Part shown: positions 24,194 to 33,557 of the stretch, piece after piece
Position numbering within the stretch: the first letter of the stretch is position 1
Layout: each line of letters begins with the position of its first letter
DNA from: Hymenobacter perfusus
GTDB taxonomy: Bacteria > Bacteroidota > Bacteroidia > Cytophagales > Hymenobacteraceae
NCBI RefSeq assembly: GCF_003944765.1
Contig: NZ_RWIU01000001.1
Coordinates: 1,383,782-1,447,781 of the forward strand
Direction: 5' to 3'
DNA length: 64,000 bases
Made by a program: the position numbers and the translations under genes
Notes under the pieces: model-generated
What the model saw: the letters and a program-made list of their open reading frames with translations, nothing else
Databases searched by the model: none
Told to the model about the DNA's origin: nothing

Positions 24194-25915
24194 ATGGAAA
24201 AACGATGGATTCGCAAGCCCGCGCCCGACGCTGAAACGGTCCGGCACTTAGCCGATGCGCTGCGCGTGAACGAGGCCATTGTCAGCCTGCTGTGCCAGCG
24301 CAACGTGGGCACCTTTGAGGAAGCCCGCGCCTACTTCCGCCCCGACCTCAGTCAGCTGCCCGACCCGCTGCTCATGCGCGACATGGACCGCGCCGTGGAC
24401 CGCCTGCTCAAGGCCCTGCACCTGGGCGAGCGGGTGCTGGTATTCGGCGACTATGACGTGGATGGTACAACGTCGGTGGCGCTGGTGTACAGCTACCTCT
24501 GCCGCTTTTTCGGGCCGGAGCGCATCGATTACTACATTCCGGACCGCTACAAGGAAGGCTACGGCATCTCGGAGGCCGGCATCGACCACGCCCACGACTT
24601 CGGGTACCAGCTCATCATTGCCCTCGACTGCGGCGTGAAATCCGTGGATAAGATTGCCTACGCTAACCAGCGCGGCGTCGATTTTATTATCTGTGACCAC
24701 CACTTGCCCGGTACGGAACTGCCGGCGGCCGTAGCCGTCCTCGACCCTAAGCGCCAGGACTGCCCGTATCCGTTCAAGGAGCTGTCGGGCTGCGGCGTGG
24801 GCTTCAAGCTGATGCAGGCGTTTACCCAGCACCAGGGCCTGCCCGAAGACGACCTGTACGAGCTCCTGGATCTGGTGGCCGTGAGCATTGCCGCCGATAT
24901 TGTGCCTATTTATGATGAGAACCGCACGCTGGCCTATCACGGTCTGCGCCTCATCAACGACCGGCAGCGGCCCCAGCGCCCCGGCCTGGATGCCCTACGC
25001 GAACTGGCCGGACTGCAAACCGCCGAGCTAAACATCAGCAGCCTGGTATTCGGGTTTGCGCCCCGCATCAACGCGGCCGGCCGGATGGGCGACGCCAAAC
25101 GCTCGGTGGCTATGCTGCTGGCCGGCAGCACCGCCGAAGCCGTAGCTACCGCCGGCGTAGTCGACAAAACCAACCAGGAGCGGCGCGGCTTCGATACCAG
25201 CATCACCAAGGAGGCGCTGGAAATGATTGAGCAGAGCGACCTGTTGCGCACCGCCCGCACCACCGTGCTGTTCAAGCAGGACTGGCACAAGGGGGTGGTG
25301 GGCATCGTGGCCTCGCGCTGCCTCGATAAGTACTACCGGCCTACCATCATCCTCACCGAAAGCAACGGCAAAGCCACCGGCTCGGCCCGCTCGGTAGTAG
25401 GGTTTGATGTGCACCAGGCTATTGAGGAGTGTGCCGAGCTGCTCGACCAGTATGGTGGCCACATGTACGCCGCTGGCCTCACGCTGCCCGTCGAGAACGT
25501 ACCCGCTTTCCAGGAGAAGTTCGAGCGGATTGTGGCCGGCCGTATCCTGCCTGAGCAGCTGATTCCGCCCGTGGAAATCGACTGCACCCTGCAGCTGAGC
25601 GACATCACGCCCTCGTTTTACCGGCTGCTGAGCCAGATGGAGCCGTTCGGCCCGGGCAACCCCAACCCGGTGTTTGCCTCCGAGCAGGTATACGCCACCC
25701 CCGATTCGGCACGCATCGTGGGCAATTCCCACCTCAAGCTCACCCTCACCCAGGACGGCCACCACACCGTGGACGCCATCGGCTTCGGGCTGGGCGAATA
25801 CCACGAGCAAATCCGCCTGGGTCAGCCGTTCAGCGTCTGCTACACCATCGAAATCAACGAGTACCGGGGCGTAAAGAACCTGCAGCTGCGGGTAAAGGAC
25901 ATACGCTGGGAGTAA
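24194..25915 (+). CDS. recJ: Single-stranded-DNA-specific exonuclease RecJ
   Basis: 5'-3' exonuclease on single-stranded DNA, used in recombination and mismatch repair. DHH-family motifs: LVFGDYDVDGTTS (about residue 82), ICDHHLPGTELP, and the DHHA1 motif YGGHMYAAGL, followed by an OB-like C-terminal domain. 573 residues, normal length. ATG at 24194 is chosen because a promoter -7 box lies at 24153-24160, inside the longer frame. Confidence 0.96.
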   Translation: MEKRWIRKPAPDAETVRHLADALRVNEAIVSLLCQRNVGTFEEARAYFRPDLSQLPDPLLMRDMDRAVDRLLKALHLGERVLVFGDYDVDGTTSVALVYSYLCRFFGPERIDYYIPDRYKEGYGISEAGIDHAHDFGYQLIIALDCGVKSVDKIAYANQRGVDFIICDHHLPGTELPAAVAVLDPKRQDCPYPFKELSGCGVGFKLMQAFTQHQGLPEDDLYELLDLVAVSIAADIVPIYDENRTLAYHGLRLINDRQRPQRPGLDALRELAGLQTAELNISSLVFGFAPRINAAGRMGDAKRSVAMLLAGSTAEAVATAGVVDKTNQERRGFDTSITKEALEMIEQSDLLRTARTTVLFKQDWHKGVVGIVASRCLDKYYRPTIILTESNGKATGSARSVVGFDVHQAIEECAELLDQYGGHMYAAGLTLPVENVPAFQEKFERIVAGRILPEQLIPPVEIDCTLQLSDITPSFYRLLSQMEPFGPGNPNPVFASEQVYATPDSARIVGNSHLKLTLTQDGHHTVDAIGFGLGEYHEQIRLGQPFSVCYTIEINEYRGVKNLQLRVKDIRWE

Positions 25916-25930
25916 AAGCTTCCTCCCTAC

Positions 25931-25980
25931 ATAACAACGCCCAGTAGTCCGGTATGCGGCTGCTGGGCGTTGTTATGTTG
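25931..25980. terminator. Bidirectional terminator after recJ
   Basis: ATAACAACGCCCAG (25931-25944) pairs exactly with CTGGGCGTTGTTAT (25963-25976), and inner bases extend the stem. It lies between recJ and the convergent gene ending at 26005. Confidence 0.8.
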
Positions 25981-26004
25981 GGGAAATAGATTTGGGCGAA
26001 CTTA

Positions 26005-26511
26005 TTACTGCTTGGGCTGCGCGTATTGTTGGCCACGCCAAGTGAAGTAGCCTCCGCGCACGTATTCATACTCAACAACTTCGGTATTTGGTGCTGTATC
26101 AGCCAAGTTGATAGGCTGAGAAAGTTTGATCCACAGCGTGTTATCGTTCAGTCGGGTTTCCTGCAGAACCTTACGATTACCCAACTGAGCTACGTACGTT
26201 TCCAGTACTTGCCCATTGCGGCGGTAAATGGTTTTCTGCTTCCAGATCAAATTTTTCTTTAACCGATTTTCTGGCAAATTTTGAGGGTTAGCAACGTTCT
26301 GAAACCCACGTACTACGTGCTTGCGCTTACCCAGGCGGGATGTAGTAAGTACGAAACCGGTTCTTTGAGTTGCTTCCAGTCTTGTGGCAGCAGTTGCACG
26401 AAGAAGCGAATCACGGGCCGCGCTAGCGCGGGCAGGTTCAGTAATGGGTTGATTCTTGGCGGTTTGGACTCCGGCTGCAAGAAAGGAGAATAGTAAAAAT
26501 GTGTAAGCCAT
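26005..26511 (-). CDS. Secreted protein of unknown function
   Basis: 168 residues from the ATG at 26511, with an N-terminal signal (AYTFLLFSFLAAGVQTAKN). The mature part is basic in its first half and ends in a Tyr/Gln-rich segment (YEYVRGGYFTWRGQQYAQ). Codon use is noticeably less GC-rich than in neighbouring genes. No family recognised. An upstream TTG at 26541 could add ten residues. Confidence 0.65.
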   Translation of the reverse strand: MAYTFLLFSFLAAGVQTAKNQPITEPARASAARDSLLRATAATRLEATQRTGFVLTTSRLGKRKHVVRGFQNVANPQNLPENRLKKNLIWKQKTIYRRNGQVLETYVAQLGNRKVLQETRLNDNTLWIKLSQPINLADTAPNTEVVEYEYVRGGYFTWRGQQYAQPKQ

Positions 26512-26595
26512 AAATAGGAGAAAGGGGTGAGGGCGCACCAATCATTGGTGGTATGGCCCAAGCTGCAAAAACAGCGCCGTTTCAGCCTCAGGGTA

Positions 26596-26970
26596 TTATA
26601 TTTTTGGATTGGGCCGGGCACTCCACCATACGCAGCCGATGAGCACCAGTTGCAGCGGCAGACGCAGCCATAGCGCCCACAACGGCACCGGTAGGCCCGC
26701 GCCGTGGGTTTGCAGCATGTACACGTTGGCCGGAAACACGGCTACCAGGAGCGCCATCAGGCCCCAGGCGGCCCAGCGGCGGGTAGCGGGGATAAGTAGC
26801 CCGAGGCCGCCGGCTATTTCGGCCGCGCCGCTCAGGTACACCAGCAGGAGGGGAGCGGGCAGGTAGGGCGGCACGATGCGCAGAAACCCCGCTGGGTTGG
26901 TAAAGTGCGTGATGCCGGCCCCAATAAAGAACGTAGCCAGTACCACGCGGCTGATGGTTTTGATGCGCAT
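26596..26970 (-). CDS. DoxX-family membrane protein
   Basis: 124 residues with four hydrophobic helices. The opening ISRVVLATFFIGAGITHFTN and the segment LSGAAEIAGGLGLLIPATRR are typical of the DoxX/DoxD-like group. ATG 26970 is chosen; the frame stays open upstream, but that part is translated from a REP-like repeat (27011-27166) and is not protein-like. Role unknown, possibly redox or stress-linked by family. Confidence 0.83.
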   Translation of the reverse strand: MRIKTISRVVLATFFIGAGITHFTNPAGFLRIVPPYLPAPLLLVYLSGAAEIAGGLGLLIPATRRWAAWGLMALLVAVFPANVYMLQTHGAGLPVPLWALWLRLPLQLVLIGCVWWSARPNPKI

Positions 26971-27010
26971 ACTGCCAAGGTACGGGGGAATCGACATGTC
27001 AGGAAGCCGT

Positions 27011-27166
27011 TTGTCATTGCGAGCAGCGCGAAGCAATCTGTCCTTTTCAGGGTGACAAGCCTTCTGAATCGAAATGCCTGCGAGGTCTGTGCTGGCGTCA
27101 GGCGCTTTTGAACAGGTCAGGGTTTCGCGCTTCGTGAAGGACGGATTGCTTCGCTCGCAATGACAA
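27011..27166. repeat. REP-like element, TTGTCATTGCGAGC family
   Basis: The left arm 27011-27045 starts TTGTCATTGCGAGC and ends GAAGCAATCTGTCCTT. The right arm 27137-27166 is its reverse complement except for one substitution and a 5-base insertion in the left copy. A fragment, CGCAATGACAAA, recurs at 29100-29111 before lptB. Confidence 0.75.
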
Positions 27167-27244
27167 TTCATCCATCCAACAATCCATACTGCCTATCTTC
27201 GCCGGGGCGTTAGTGCCGTATCCGGTTTATCCTTTTTCGATTTT

Positions 27245-29080
27245 ATGAAAGCTGCTTTGCTGGCCCTCGGGCTGAGCCTCTTCACTGCCTCGGCCGCCCT
27301 GGCCCAACAGCCCGCCGGCTACCAGATTCGCCTCGATTTGCAGCAGGTGACCAACGACCGGGTGAAGGTCGTTATCAACACGCCCGCCATCCGGGAGGCC
27401 CAGGCTACCTATGTTATGCCCTCGGTGGTACCCGGCTCGTACTCCAAGAAGGATTACGGCCGCTTCGTGACCGGCTTCAAGGCCTTCGATAAGAACGGTA
27501 AGAGCCTGAAGGTGAAAAACAACGGCCCCAACCTGTTCGTCATCGACAACGCAACCAAGCTGGCCCGCCTCGAATACCTGGTAGACGATACCTGGGATGT
27601 GAAGCAGGACGACCAGTTCATCTTCCAGCCCGGCGGCACCAACATTGATGCCGGCCGCAACTTCACCATCAACCACTACGGCTTCTACGGCTACTTCGAG
27701 GGCTACAAGATGCTGCCCTACGAGGTGCAGGTGCAGAAACCCGCCGACCTCTACGGCGCCACCGCCCTGGACGTACGCCGCGAGTCGCCCACCCAGGACG
27801 TGTTCACGGCCCCCAGCTACGTAACCCTGGCCGACGGCCCCATTCTCTACGCCCGCCCCGATACGGCCAGCTTCAGCACCGGCGGGGCCCGCATTTCGGT
27901 GGCCGTACTGTCGGAAAGCGGGGCGGTGAAGGCCGCCGACGTGAGCCAGATGCTGCGGCCCATGTCGGAAGCCCTGACCCGGTATTTCGGCAAAATGCCG
28001 GTGCCGCGCTACCAGTTCCTGTTTTACTTCCCCAGCCTGACTTCTTCGCTCAACAGCGAAAAGGGCGGTTACGGGGCCATGGAGCACAGCTACTCCTCGC
28101 TCTACTTCCTGCCCGAGCTGCCCGATGCCGACCGCCTGCGCAGCATGGTGCTGGAGGTGGCCTCGCACGAGTTTCTGCACATGCTGGCCCCGCTCAACAT
28201 CCACTCCCGCGAAATCGGCGAGTTCGATTTCCGCAACCCCCAGATGTCGCAACACCTGTGGCTGTACGAGGGCGTGACGGAGTACGTGTCGCAGCTGGTG
28301 CAGGTGCAGGGCGGGCTCATCACGCCGGAGGAGTTTCGGAAGCGGGTGAAGGAGAAAATCGACAAGTCGGATACCTACGCCACCGTGTCGTTTACGGAGA
28401 TGAGCCGCCGCATTCTGGAGCCACCCTACAAGGACATGTATGAAAACGTGTACAACAAAGGCGCGCTCATCGGGCTGTTGCTGGATATTCGCATCCGGGA
28501 GCTGAGCCAGGGCCGCCAGACCCTGCGCGACGTGCTACTGGCTTTGCGCGAGAAGTACGGCCCCACCCGCTCCTTCGAGGACAAGGACCTGATTCCCGAA
28601 ATCGTGGCCCTCACCAACCCCGAAATCGGGACGTTCTTCCGCCGCTACGTGGAGGGCACCGAGCCGTTGCCACTGGCCGAGGACCTGACCAAAATCGGGT
28701 GGACGTATGCGCCTATCGGCCAGGCCCGGGTGAAGGCATTTGGTAACCTGGGCTTCGCCTACGACCAAAGCAAGGACCAGTTCCGGGTAGCCAAAACCAA
28801 GCCCGAGGACAACGCCTTCGGCCTGGATGAGGGCGACATCATCTTGGCTATCAACGGCCAGCCCGTAACCATGCAGACCGCTGAGAAGCTCCTGCGCCCC
28901 CTGGTAGAACCCCAGACCGCCGACGCGGTACGGGTGAAGTTCCGCCACGGCAACGGTGCCGAGCAGGAACGCCAAGCCACTCCCCGCGAGTTCGAAGTGG
29001 AAATGAAAAATATGGTGGAAACGCAGCCGGCCGCCACGCCCGCCCAGCAAACGTTGCGTAACAGGTTGCTGAAAGGGTAG
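27245..29080 (+). CDS. M61-family metallopeptidase with PDZ domain
   Basis: 611-residue secreted protein: signal peptide (ALLALGLSLFTASAALAQ), an N-terminal beta-rich domain, a gluzincin domain with zinc motif HEFLH (308-312) and the third ligand in WLYEGVTEY (Glu342), and a C-terminal PDZ domain (about 500-570, GLDEGDIILAINGQPV). This is the glycyl-aminopeptidase layout of family M61. TATCTTCG at 27194-27201 is a near -7 box. It probably acts in the periplasm or outside the cell on peptides. Confidence 0.93.
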   Translation: MKAALLALGLSLFTASAALAQQPAGYQIRLDLQQVTNDRVKVVINTPAIREAQATYVMPSVVPGSYSKKDYGRFVTGFKAFDKNGKSLKVKNNGPNLFVIDNATKLARLEYLVDDTWDVKQDDQFIFQPGGTNIDAGRNFTINHYGFYGYFEGYKMLPYEVQVQKPADLYGATALDVRRESPTQDVFTAPSYVTLADGPILYARPDTASFSTGGARISVAVLSESGAVKAADVSQMLRPMSEALTRYFGKMPVPRYQFLFYFPSLTSSLNSEKGGYGAMEHSYSSLYFLPELPDADRLRSMVLEVASHEFLHMLAPLNIHSREIGEFDFRNPQMSQHLWLYEGVTEYVSQLVQVQGGLITPEEFRKRVKEKIDKSDTYATVSFTEMSRRILEPPYKDMYENVYNKGALIGLLLDIRIRELSQGRQTLRDVLLALREKYGPTRSFEDKDLIPEIVALTNPEIGTFFRRYVEGTEPLPLAEDLTKIGWTYAPIGQARVKAFGNLGFAYDQSKDQFRVAKTKPEDNAFGLDEGDIILAINGQPVTMQTAEKLLRPLVEPQTADAVRVKFRHGNGAEQERQATPREFEVEMKNMVETQPAATPAQQTLRNRLLKG

Positions 29081-29114
29081 ACGTGCGTCAGGCCTCCCCG
29101 CAATGACAAATCGA

Positions 29115-29142
29115 TTGACCTTCCTGCTTCCCCTTACCTTTG
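29115..29142 (+). promoter_or_regulatory. Promoter of lptB with both elements
   Basis: TTG (29115-29117), a 17-base spacer and TACCTTTG (29135-29142) fit the Bacteroidota promoter. The coding ATG begins at 29150, so the transcript is nearly or fully leaderless. Confidence 0.78.
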
Positions 29143-29149
29143 CCCCACG

Positions 29150-29923
29150 ATGATTCTACGCGCCGAACACCTGGTTAAGAAGTACAAGTCGCGCACGGTG
29201 GTGAACGATATGTCGCTGCACGTGGAGCAGGGCGAGATTGTGGGGCTGCTGGGGCCGAACGGGGCCGGTAAAACCACCTCGTTCTACATGACGGTAGGCA
29301 TGGTGAAGCCCGATTCCGGCCGGGTATTTCTCGACGACAGAGAAATTACCAAGCTGCCCATTTACCAGCGGGCCCGGCTGGGCGTGGGCTACCTGGCCCA
29401 GGAAGCCAGCGTGTTCCGCGACCTGACGGTGGAGGAGAACATCTTGGCCGTGCTGGAAATGACCGATATGTCGAAGCAGGCTCAGCGCGACAAGGTGGAG
29501 GAGCTGATAGGGGAGTTCAGCCTCGGCCACGTGCGCAAGAACCTGGGCCGGGTGCTGAGCGGTGGTGAACGGCGGCGCACCGAAATTGCCCGCGCCCTGG
29601 CCGTCGACCCCAAGTTTGTGCTGCTCGATGAGCCCTTTGCCGGCGTCGACCCCATTGCCACCGAGGAAATCCAGAGCATCGTGGCCCGCCTCAAGCACAA
29701 GAACATCGGCATCCTTATCACCGACCACGACGTGAACTCCACGCTGGCTATTGTGGACCGGGCCTATCTGCTCTTCGAGGGCAAGCTGCTGAAAGCCGGC
29801 ACCGCCGAGGAACTGGCCGAGGATGAGATGGTGCGCCGCGTGTATCTAGGTAAGAACTTCGAGTTGAAGCGTAAGGACTACACGACGGCTACCAGCCAGG
29901 ATACGGCGGCGGAAAGTGCCTGA
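29150..29923 (+). CDS. lptB: LPS export ABC transporter ATPase LptB
   Basis: Cytoplasmic ATPase that drives LPS extraction by LptFG. Walker A is GPNGAGKT (35-42), the Q-loop region is [17 protein letters not shown], the signature is LSGGERRR, and Walker B is [14 protein letters not shown]. This combination, especially the LAQEASVFR segment, is specific to LptB. The 257-residue protein has a short extra C-terminal tail rich in Thr and Ala. Its partners LptF and LptG are not in the window. Confidence 0.95.
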   Translation: MILRAEHLVKKYKSRTVVNDMSLHVEQGEIVGLLGPNGAGKTTSFYMTVGMVKPDSGRVFLDDREITKLPIYQRARLGVGYLAQEASVFRDLTVEENILAVLEMTDMSKQAQRDKVEELIGEFSLGHVRKNLGRVLSGGERRRTEIARALAVDPKFVLLDEPFAGVDPIATEEIQSIVARLKHKNIGILITDHDVNSTLAIVDRAYLLFEGKLLKAGTAEELAEDEMVRRVYLGKNFELKRKDYTTATSQDTAAESA

Positions 29924-30118
29924 TAAGTACCCGGATGAGTGCCTCACAGGCTTCGTGTGCTGTCACCGCGGCTGGTAAGTGTATCGTAAACTGAGCTGCT
30001 GAAAGGTCGTTGGAAGCCGGGCAGTATCACCCGAAGCATTTCGTAACTTTCCCGGGCGGTCAGCGGTACAGCGTATCCGGTGGCCGCCCGGCTGCTTTTT
30101 CCTCCTCAACTCTCCTCC

Positions 30119-31645
30119 GTGATTAGTACCGTTCTGACTTGGGCCGTGCAGCGCCGACTGGCCAGCATCCACCATTTCCGGGACAATCCGCACGAGGTGC
30201 AGCAGGCGGTACTGCACAGCCTGTTGCATATGGCCCGCACTACAGCCTGGGGCCGCCGCTACGGCTACGCCGATGTGCCCTCGGCTCGGGAATTTTCCCA
30301 ACGGGTGCCCATCAGCAGCTACGAGGAGCTGTATCCGGAAATTGAGCGGGTGCTGCGCGGCGAGGCCGACGTGCTCTGGCCCGGCCGCGCCGAGTGGTTT
30401 GCCAAAAGCAGTGGCACCACCAATGCCCGCAGCAAGTTTATCCCCGTCACCCGCGCCTCCCTGCACGAGGGCCACTATCGGGCCGGCCGCGACATGACGG
30501 CGCTGGCCACCCTGTACTACCCCGAAACCGACGCGCTGGGCGGCAAAACCCTTTCCCTGGGCGGTACCCACGGCCCCAACCCGTTCCGCCCCGACGACCC
30601 TGCTTCCCACGTCGGCGACGTATCGGCCGTGATTATGCAGAACCTGCCGGCCTGGGCCGAGTTCATCCGGACCCCGCCCCTGGAGCTGGCTTTGCTGGAT
30701 GAGTGGGAGGAAAAGATTGAGCGCATTGCCCGCCACGTGCTCACGGCCGACGTGCGGGTGCTGGCCGGCGTGCCCACCTGGATGATTGTGCTGCTACGCC
30801 GCGTGACGGAGCTGGCCGGGGCCGAATCCATCGTGGACGTGTGGCCGCGCCTGGGGCTGTTTCTGCACGGCGCGGTGGCATTTGGGCCGTATCGAGAGCT
30901 GTTCCGCCAGCTGATTCCCAGCGACCGTATGCACTACCTCGAAATCTATAACGCTTCCGAAGGCTACCTGGCCCTCCAGGACGAGCCCGATTCGGAGGAT
31001 TTGCTGCTGCTGCTAGGCCACGGCATCTACTACGAGTTCCTGCCCGCAGACCAGTGGGACGCCCCCGAACCCCGCACCATCGGGCTGGAGGCCGTGGAGC
31101 TGGGCCGCACCTACGCCCTCATCATCAGCACCAACGCCGGGCTGTGGCGCTACAAAATCGGGGATACGGTGCGGTTTACCTCTCTGGCTCCGTACCGCAT
31201 CCGGATTGTGGGCCGCACCAAGCACTTTCTGAACGCGTTTGGCGAGGAAGTGGTGGTGGAAAACGCCGATGCCGCCGTGGCCGCCGCCTGCCAGGCCACC
31301 GGTACCACCGTGCGCGACTACACGGCCGCTCCCATCTACTTCGCGGCCCACGAGGAAGCCTCGCGCGGCGGCCACCAGTGGCTGCTGGAGTTCACCGAGC
31401 CCCCCGCTGACTTGCTCCACTTTGCCCGGATTCTCGACGAAACACTCCGCCAGCTCAACTCCGACTACGATGCCAAGCGTCACCGCGACCTGGCCCTGCG
31501 TCCCCCGCAGGTGTTAGCTGTGCCAACCGGTACATTTGTGCAGTGGCTGGCTCGCCGGGGCAAGCTGGGCGGTCAGCATAAAGTGCCCCGCCTGAGCAAC
31601 TCCCGGGAACTGGTAGACGAAATTCTTGAACAACTAAAAAAATAG
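30119..31645 (+). CDS. GH3-family acyl-acid amido synthetase-like protein
   Basis: Members of the GH3 family adenylate carboxylic acids and, in plants, conjugate auxin or jasmonate to amino acids; bacterial substrates are mostly unknown. Motifs: the ATP-binding loop FAKSSGTTNARSKFIPVT, then YNASEGYLALQ, and IGDTVRFTSLAPYRIRIVGR. Start GTG 30119 gives 508 residues beginning ISTVLTWAVQRRL; GTG 30080 would add 13. TAACTTTC at 30044-30051 may be the -7 box. Confidence 0.9.
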   Translation: MISTVLTWAVQRRLASIHHFRDNPHEVQQAVLHSLLHMARTTAWGRRYGYADVPSAREFSQRVPISSYEELYPEIERVLRGEADVLWPGRAEWFAKSSGTTNARSKFIPVTRASLHEGHYRAGRDMTALATLYYPETDALGGKTLSLGGTHGPNPFRPDDPASHVGDVSAVIMQNLPAWAEFIRTPPLELALLDEWEEKIERIARHVLTADVRVLAGVPTWMIVLLRRVTELAGAESIVDVWPRLGLFLHGAVAFGPYRELFRQLIPSDRMHYLEIYNASEGYLALQDEPDSEDLLLLLGHGIYYEFLPADQWDAPEPRTIGLEAVELGRTYALIISTNAGLWRYKIGDTVRFTSLAPYRIRIVGRTKHFLNAFGEEVVVENADAAVAAACQATGTTVRDYTAAPIYFAAHEEASRGGHQWLLEFTEPPADLLHFARILDETLRQLNSDYDAKRHRDLALRPPQVLAVPTGTFVQWLARRGKLGGQHKVPRLSNSRELVDEILEQLKK

Positions 31646-31681
31646 TTGTAACTATCGAGCGGGTCCTGATTTCCTGTTTCG

Positions 31682-32188
31682 ATGCGTATTTTATTCTGTC
31701 GGTTACTGCTATTTTCGCTCGTTATCAGCGCGCCCGGGTGCGCCACGGTAGCCAAGCACAAGCCCATTGGCTTCTGGTCGCGCAATCGGTTTGACGGACA
31801 AGACCAGCGTCACGGTCCCTGGCGGGAATATTTTGATGGGGCCGAGCAGCATTTGGCCAACCGGGGCCGCTACCGCCACGGCCGCTCCATGGGCATCTGG
31901 CACTACTACACACTCACCGGCGCACAGGAACGCACCGAGCGGTTTTACCGGCGGCCCTACGGGTTGGTCAGGCTTTCGTATTTCCATCCTGGCGGCCAGC
32001 TAGCCAAGCAAGGGCAGGCACGTTACCGCGCTGAGGCCAGTGTGGCCCGGTTTTACTGGTTCGGAGAGTGGAAGTGCTATTCACCCACCGGCCAGGCCTT
32101 GCCCTCCGAGTTCTACCGCAACGGTCACCGCACCGCCACCCTCCTGACCACCCCCACCGGCGACACGCTGGCCTCGCCGGTTAACTGA
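31682..32188 (+). CDS. Lipoprotein with MORN-like repeats
   Basis: 168 residues with a lipoprotein signal ending APGC. The mature part has tandem YwqK/MORN-like units (HGPWREYFDGAEQ; GRYRHGRSMGIWHYYTLTG), which fold as small beta-hairpins. Homologues are sometimes named antitoxin by automatic transfer; nothing here supports that. It is 36 bases after the GH3 gene and may share its transcript. Confidence 0.75.
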   Translation: MRILFCRLLLFSLVISAPGCATVAKHKPIGFWSRNRFDGQDQRHGPWREYFDGAEQHLANRGRYRHGRSMGIWHYYTLTGAQERTERFYRRPYGLVRLSYFHPGGQLAKQGQARYRAEASVARFYWFGEWKCYSPTGQALPSEFYRNGHRTATLLTTPTGDTLASPVN

Positions 32189-32366
32189 AGTAGGGCCAGG
32201 TTGGAAAATTGCACCGTGAGCCGGCTATGCAGTACTGAGTAGGTCTGCTTCCTGCAATAGCTGGTAAGAGTAGCTGCTTAGCCAGCGGTAGTTTAGGTTG
32301 GTCGATGAGAAGGGGCAATCCGTCGGCTGTTGGAAGTCGTAAACTGTATTATGTCGGGAAAGCCCG

Positions 32367-32375
32367 CTATATTTC
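32367..32375 (+). promoter_or_regulatory. Probable -7 box for the small membrane protein
   Basis: TATATTTCC resembles the TATATTTCG elements before the thioesterase gene (8291) and the Fe-S gene (57537). It lies 39 bases before the ATG at 32414. Confidence 0.5.
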
Positions 32376-32413
32376 CGTATTCGCTTTCTGATCTGTCTCC
32401 AAAATTCCCACAA

Positions 32414-32590
32414 ATGGATACTATCTCATCTTCTGCTTCGTCTACTGGTCGACAACGACGGCGCTATCGTCTGAAATCCGACGCTCAGACAGAAACCAAA
32501 TCTCGTAAGCTGACAATGTTTTTCCTGGGGCTGATGCTGCTGGCGCTGCTGGCCAGTGTAGGAGTCATTGCGGCTACGGCTGTATCCTGA
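32414..32590 (+). CDS. Small single-pass membrane protein
   Basis: 58 residues from the ATG at 32414. A Ser-rich start and a basic stretch (RQRRRYRLK) precede one C-terminal hydrophobic helix (FFLGLMLLALLASVGVIAAT). It has its own promoter-like box. No family recognised; too short to assign. Confidence 0.6.
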   Translation: MDTISSSASSTGRQRRRYRLKSDAQTETKSRKLTMFFLGLMLLALLASVGVIAATAVS

Positions 32591-32612
32591 GTTGCTTCGG
32601 CTGTCACAACAG

Positions 32613-32656
32613 GCAAGGCCCGCCGGCAGGTAGCAATACCAGCCGGCGGGCCTTGC
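32613..32656. terminator. Perfect 15-bp hairpin between convergent genes
   Basis: GCAAGGCCCGCCGGC (32613-32627) and GCCGGCGGGCCTTGC (32642-32656) pair without mismatch. No T-tract follows on either side, so it is a terminator only in part or a transcript-end stabiliser. Confidence 0.6.
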
Positions 32657-32680
32657 GCATGGGTAGGATGAGGGGAGCGG

Positions 32681-33463
32681 TTATTCGTCGAGGATGCCGC
32701 CCATCAGGTTGCCCAGTACGCCGCCGCTCTCCTTGCGGGCGTTACCGCCGTTGGGAGCCAGGGCCTGAATCAGCTTTTTCACGGGCATGGATTGCAGCCA
32801 CACGCGGCCGGTGCCGCGCAGCGTGGCCAGCATCAGCCCCTCACCCCCGAAAATCATGGATTTCAGCCCGCCGGCCCGGGCAATGCTGAAGTCAATACCG
32901 GGCTCAAAGGCCACCACGCAGCCGGTATCTACGCGCAGCAGCTCGTTGTTCAGCCGCTTCTCGATGATGGTGCCGCCGGCGTGCACGAAGGCCTTGCCGT
33001 CGCCGGTAATCTTCTGTAGAATGAAGCCTTCGCCCGCAAACAGGCCCGCGCCCAGCTTCTGGTTGAAGTGCAGGCTGATTTTGGTGCCCTTGGCCGCCGC
33101 CAGGAAGCCGTCCTTCTGCACAATAAGGCCCTGGGGCAGCTCGCACAGGTCCAGCGGGATGATGGTGCCGGGATACGGGGCCGAAAACGCCACGTGCGCC
33201 TTGCCGTAACTGCCCCGGTTGGTGAAGTGCGTCATGAACAGCGACTCACCGGTAATCAGCCGCGAGCCGGCCGAGAACAGCTTGCCCATGATGCTCTGGT
33301 TGGGCTCCGAGCCGTCGCCCATTTTGGTTTCAAAGGCAATGGCCTCACTCATGTACACCATAGCGCCGGCCTCGGCCACCACGGTTTCGTTGGGGTCCAG
33401 CTCCACTTCCAGTACCTGGATATCGTTGCCGAGAATTGTATAGTCCACGTCGTGCGACTGCAT
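32681..33463 (-). CDS. AIM24 / TIGR00266-family protein
   Basis: 260 residues from the ATG at 33463 ([20 protein letters not shown]). The all-beta AIM24 fold is shown by [10 protein letters not shown], then [19 protein letters not shown] and [19 protein letters not shown]. Mitochondrial homologues have an architectural role; bacterial function is unknown. The C-terminus has a Gly-rich tail ([14 protein letters not shown]). Frames open above the chosen start run into a terminator hairpin. Confidence 0.9.
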   Translation of the reverse strand: MQSHDVDYTILGNDIQVLEVELDPNETVVAEAGAMVYMSEAIAFETKMGDGSEPNQSIMGKLFSAGSRLITGESLFMTHFTNRGSYGKAHVAFSAPYPGTIIPLDLCELPQGLIVQKDGFLAAAKGTKISLHFNQKLGAGLFAGEGFILQKITGDGKAFVHAGGTIIEKRLNNELLRVDTGCVVAFEPGIDFSIARAGGLKSMIFGGEGLMLATLRGTGRVWLQSMPVKKLIQALAPNGGNARKESGGVLGNLMGGILDE

Positions 33464-33495
33464 CGGGAAAAAAGTAGAGGTGAAAGGATGTCCCA

Positions 33496-33536
33496 AGTAT
33501 AGCAAAAGCCCGATAAAATCGGGCTTTTGCTATACT
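33496..33536 (-). terminator. Perfect 19-bp terminator hairpin
   Basis: AGTATAGCAAAAGCCCGAT and its exact reverse complement flank a 3-base loop. It lies just beyond the 3' end of the gene at 33558-33920 and upstream of the AIM24 gene. Confidence 0.85.
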
Positions 33537-33557
33537 GAAGCGTATCGGGGTAACGCG

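Noticed and set aside
31682..32188. Antitoxin of a toxin-antitoxin pair (YwqK-like repeats)
   Set aside because: The protein has a lipoprotein signal and no toxin gene is adjacent; the name is only an annotation habit for MORN-like repeats.
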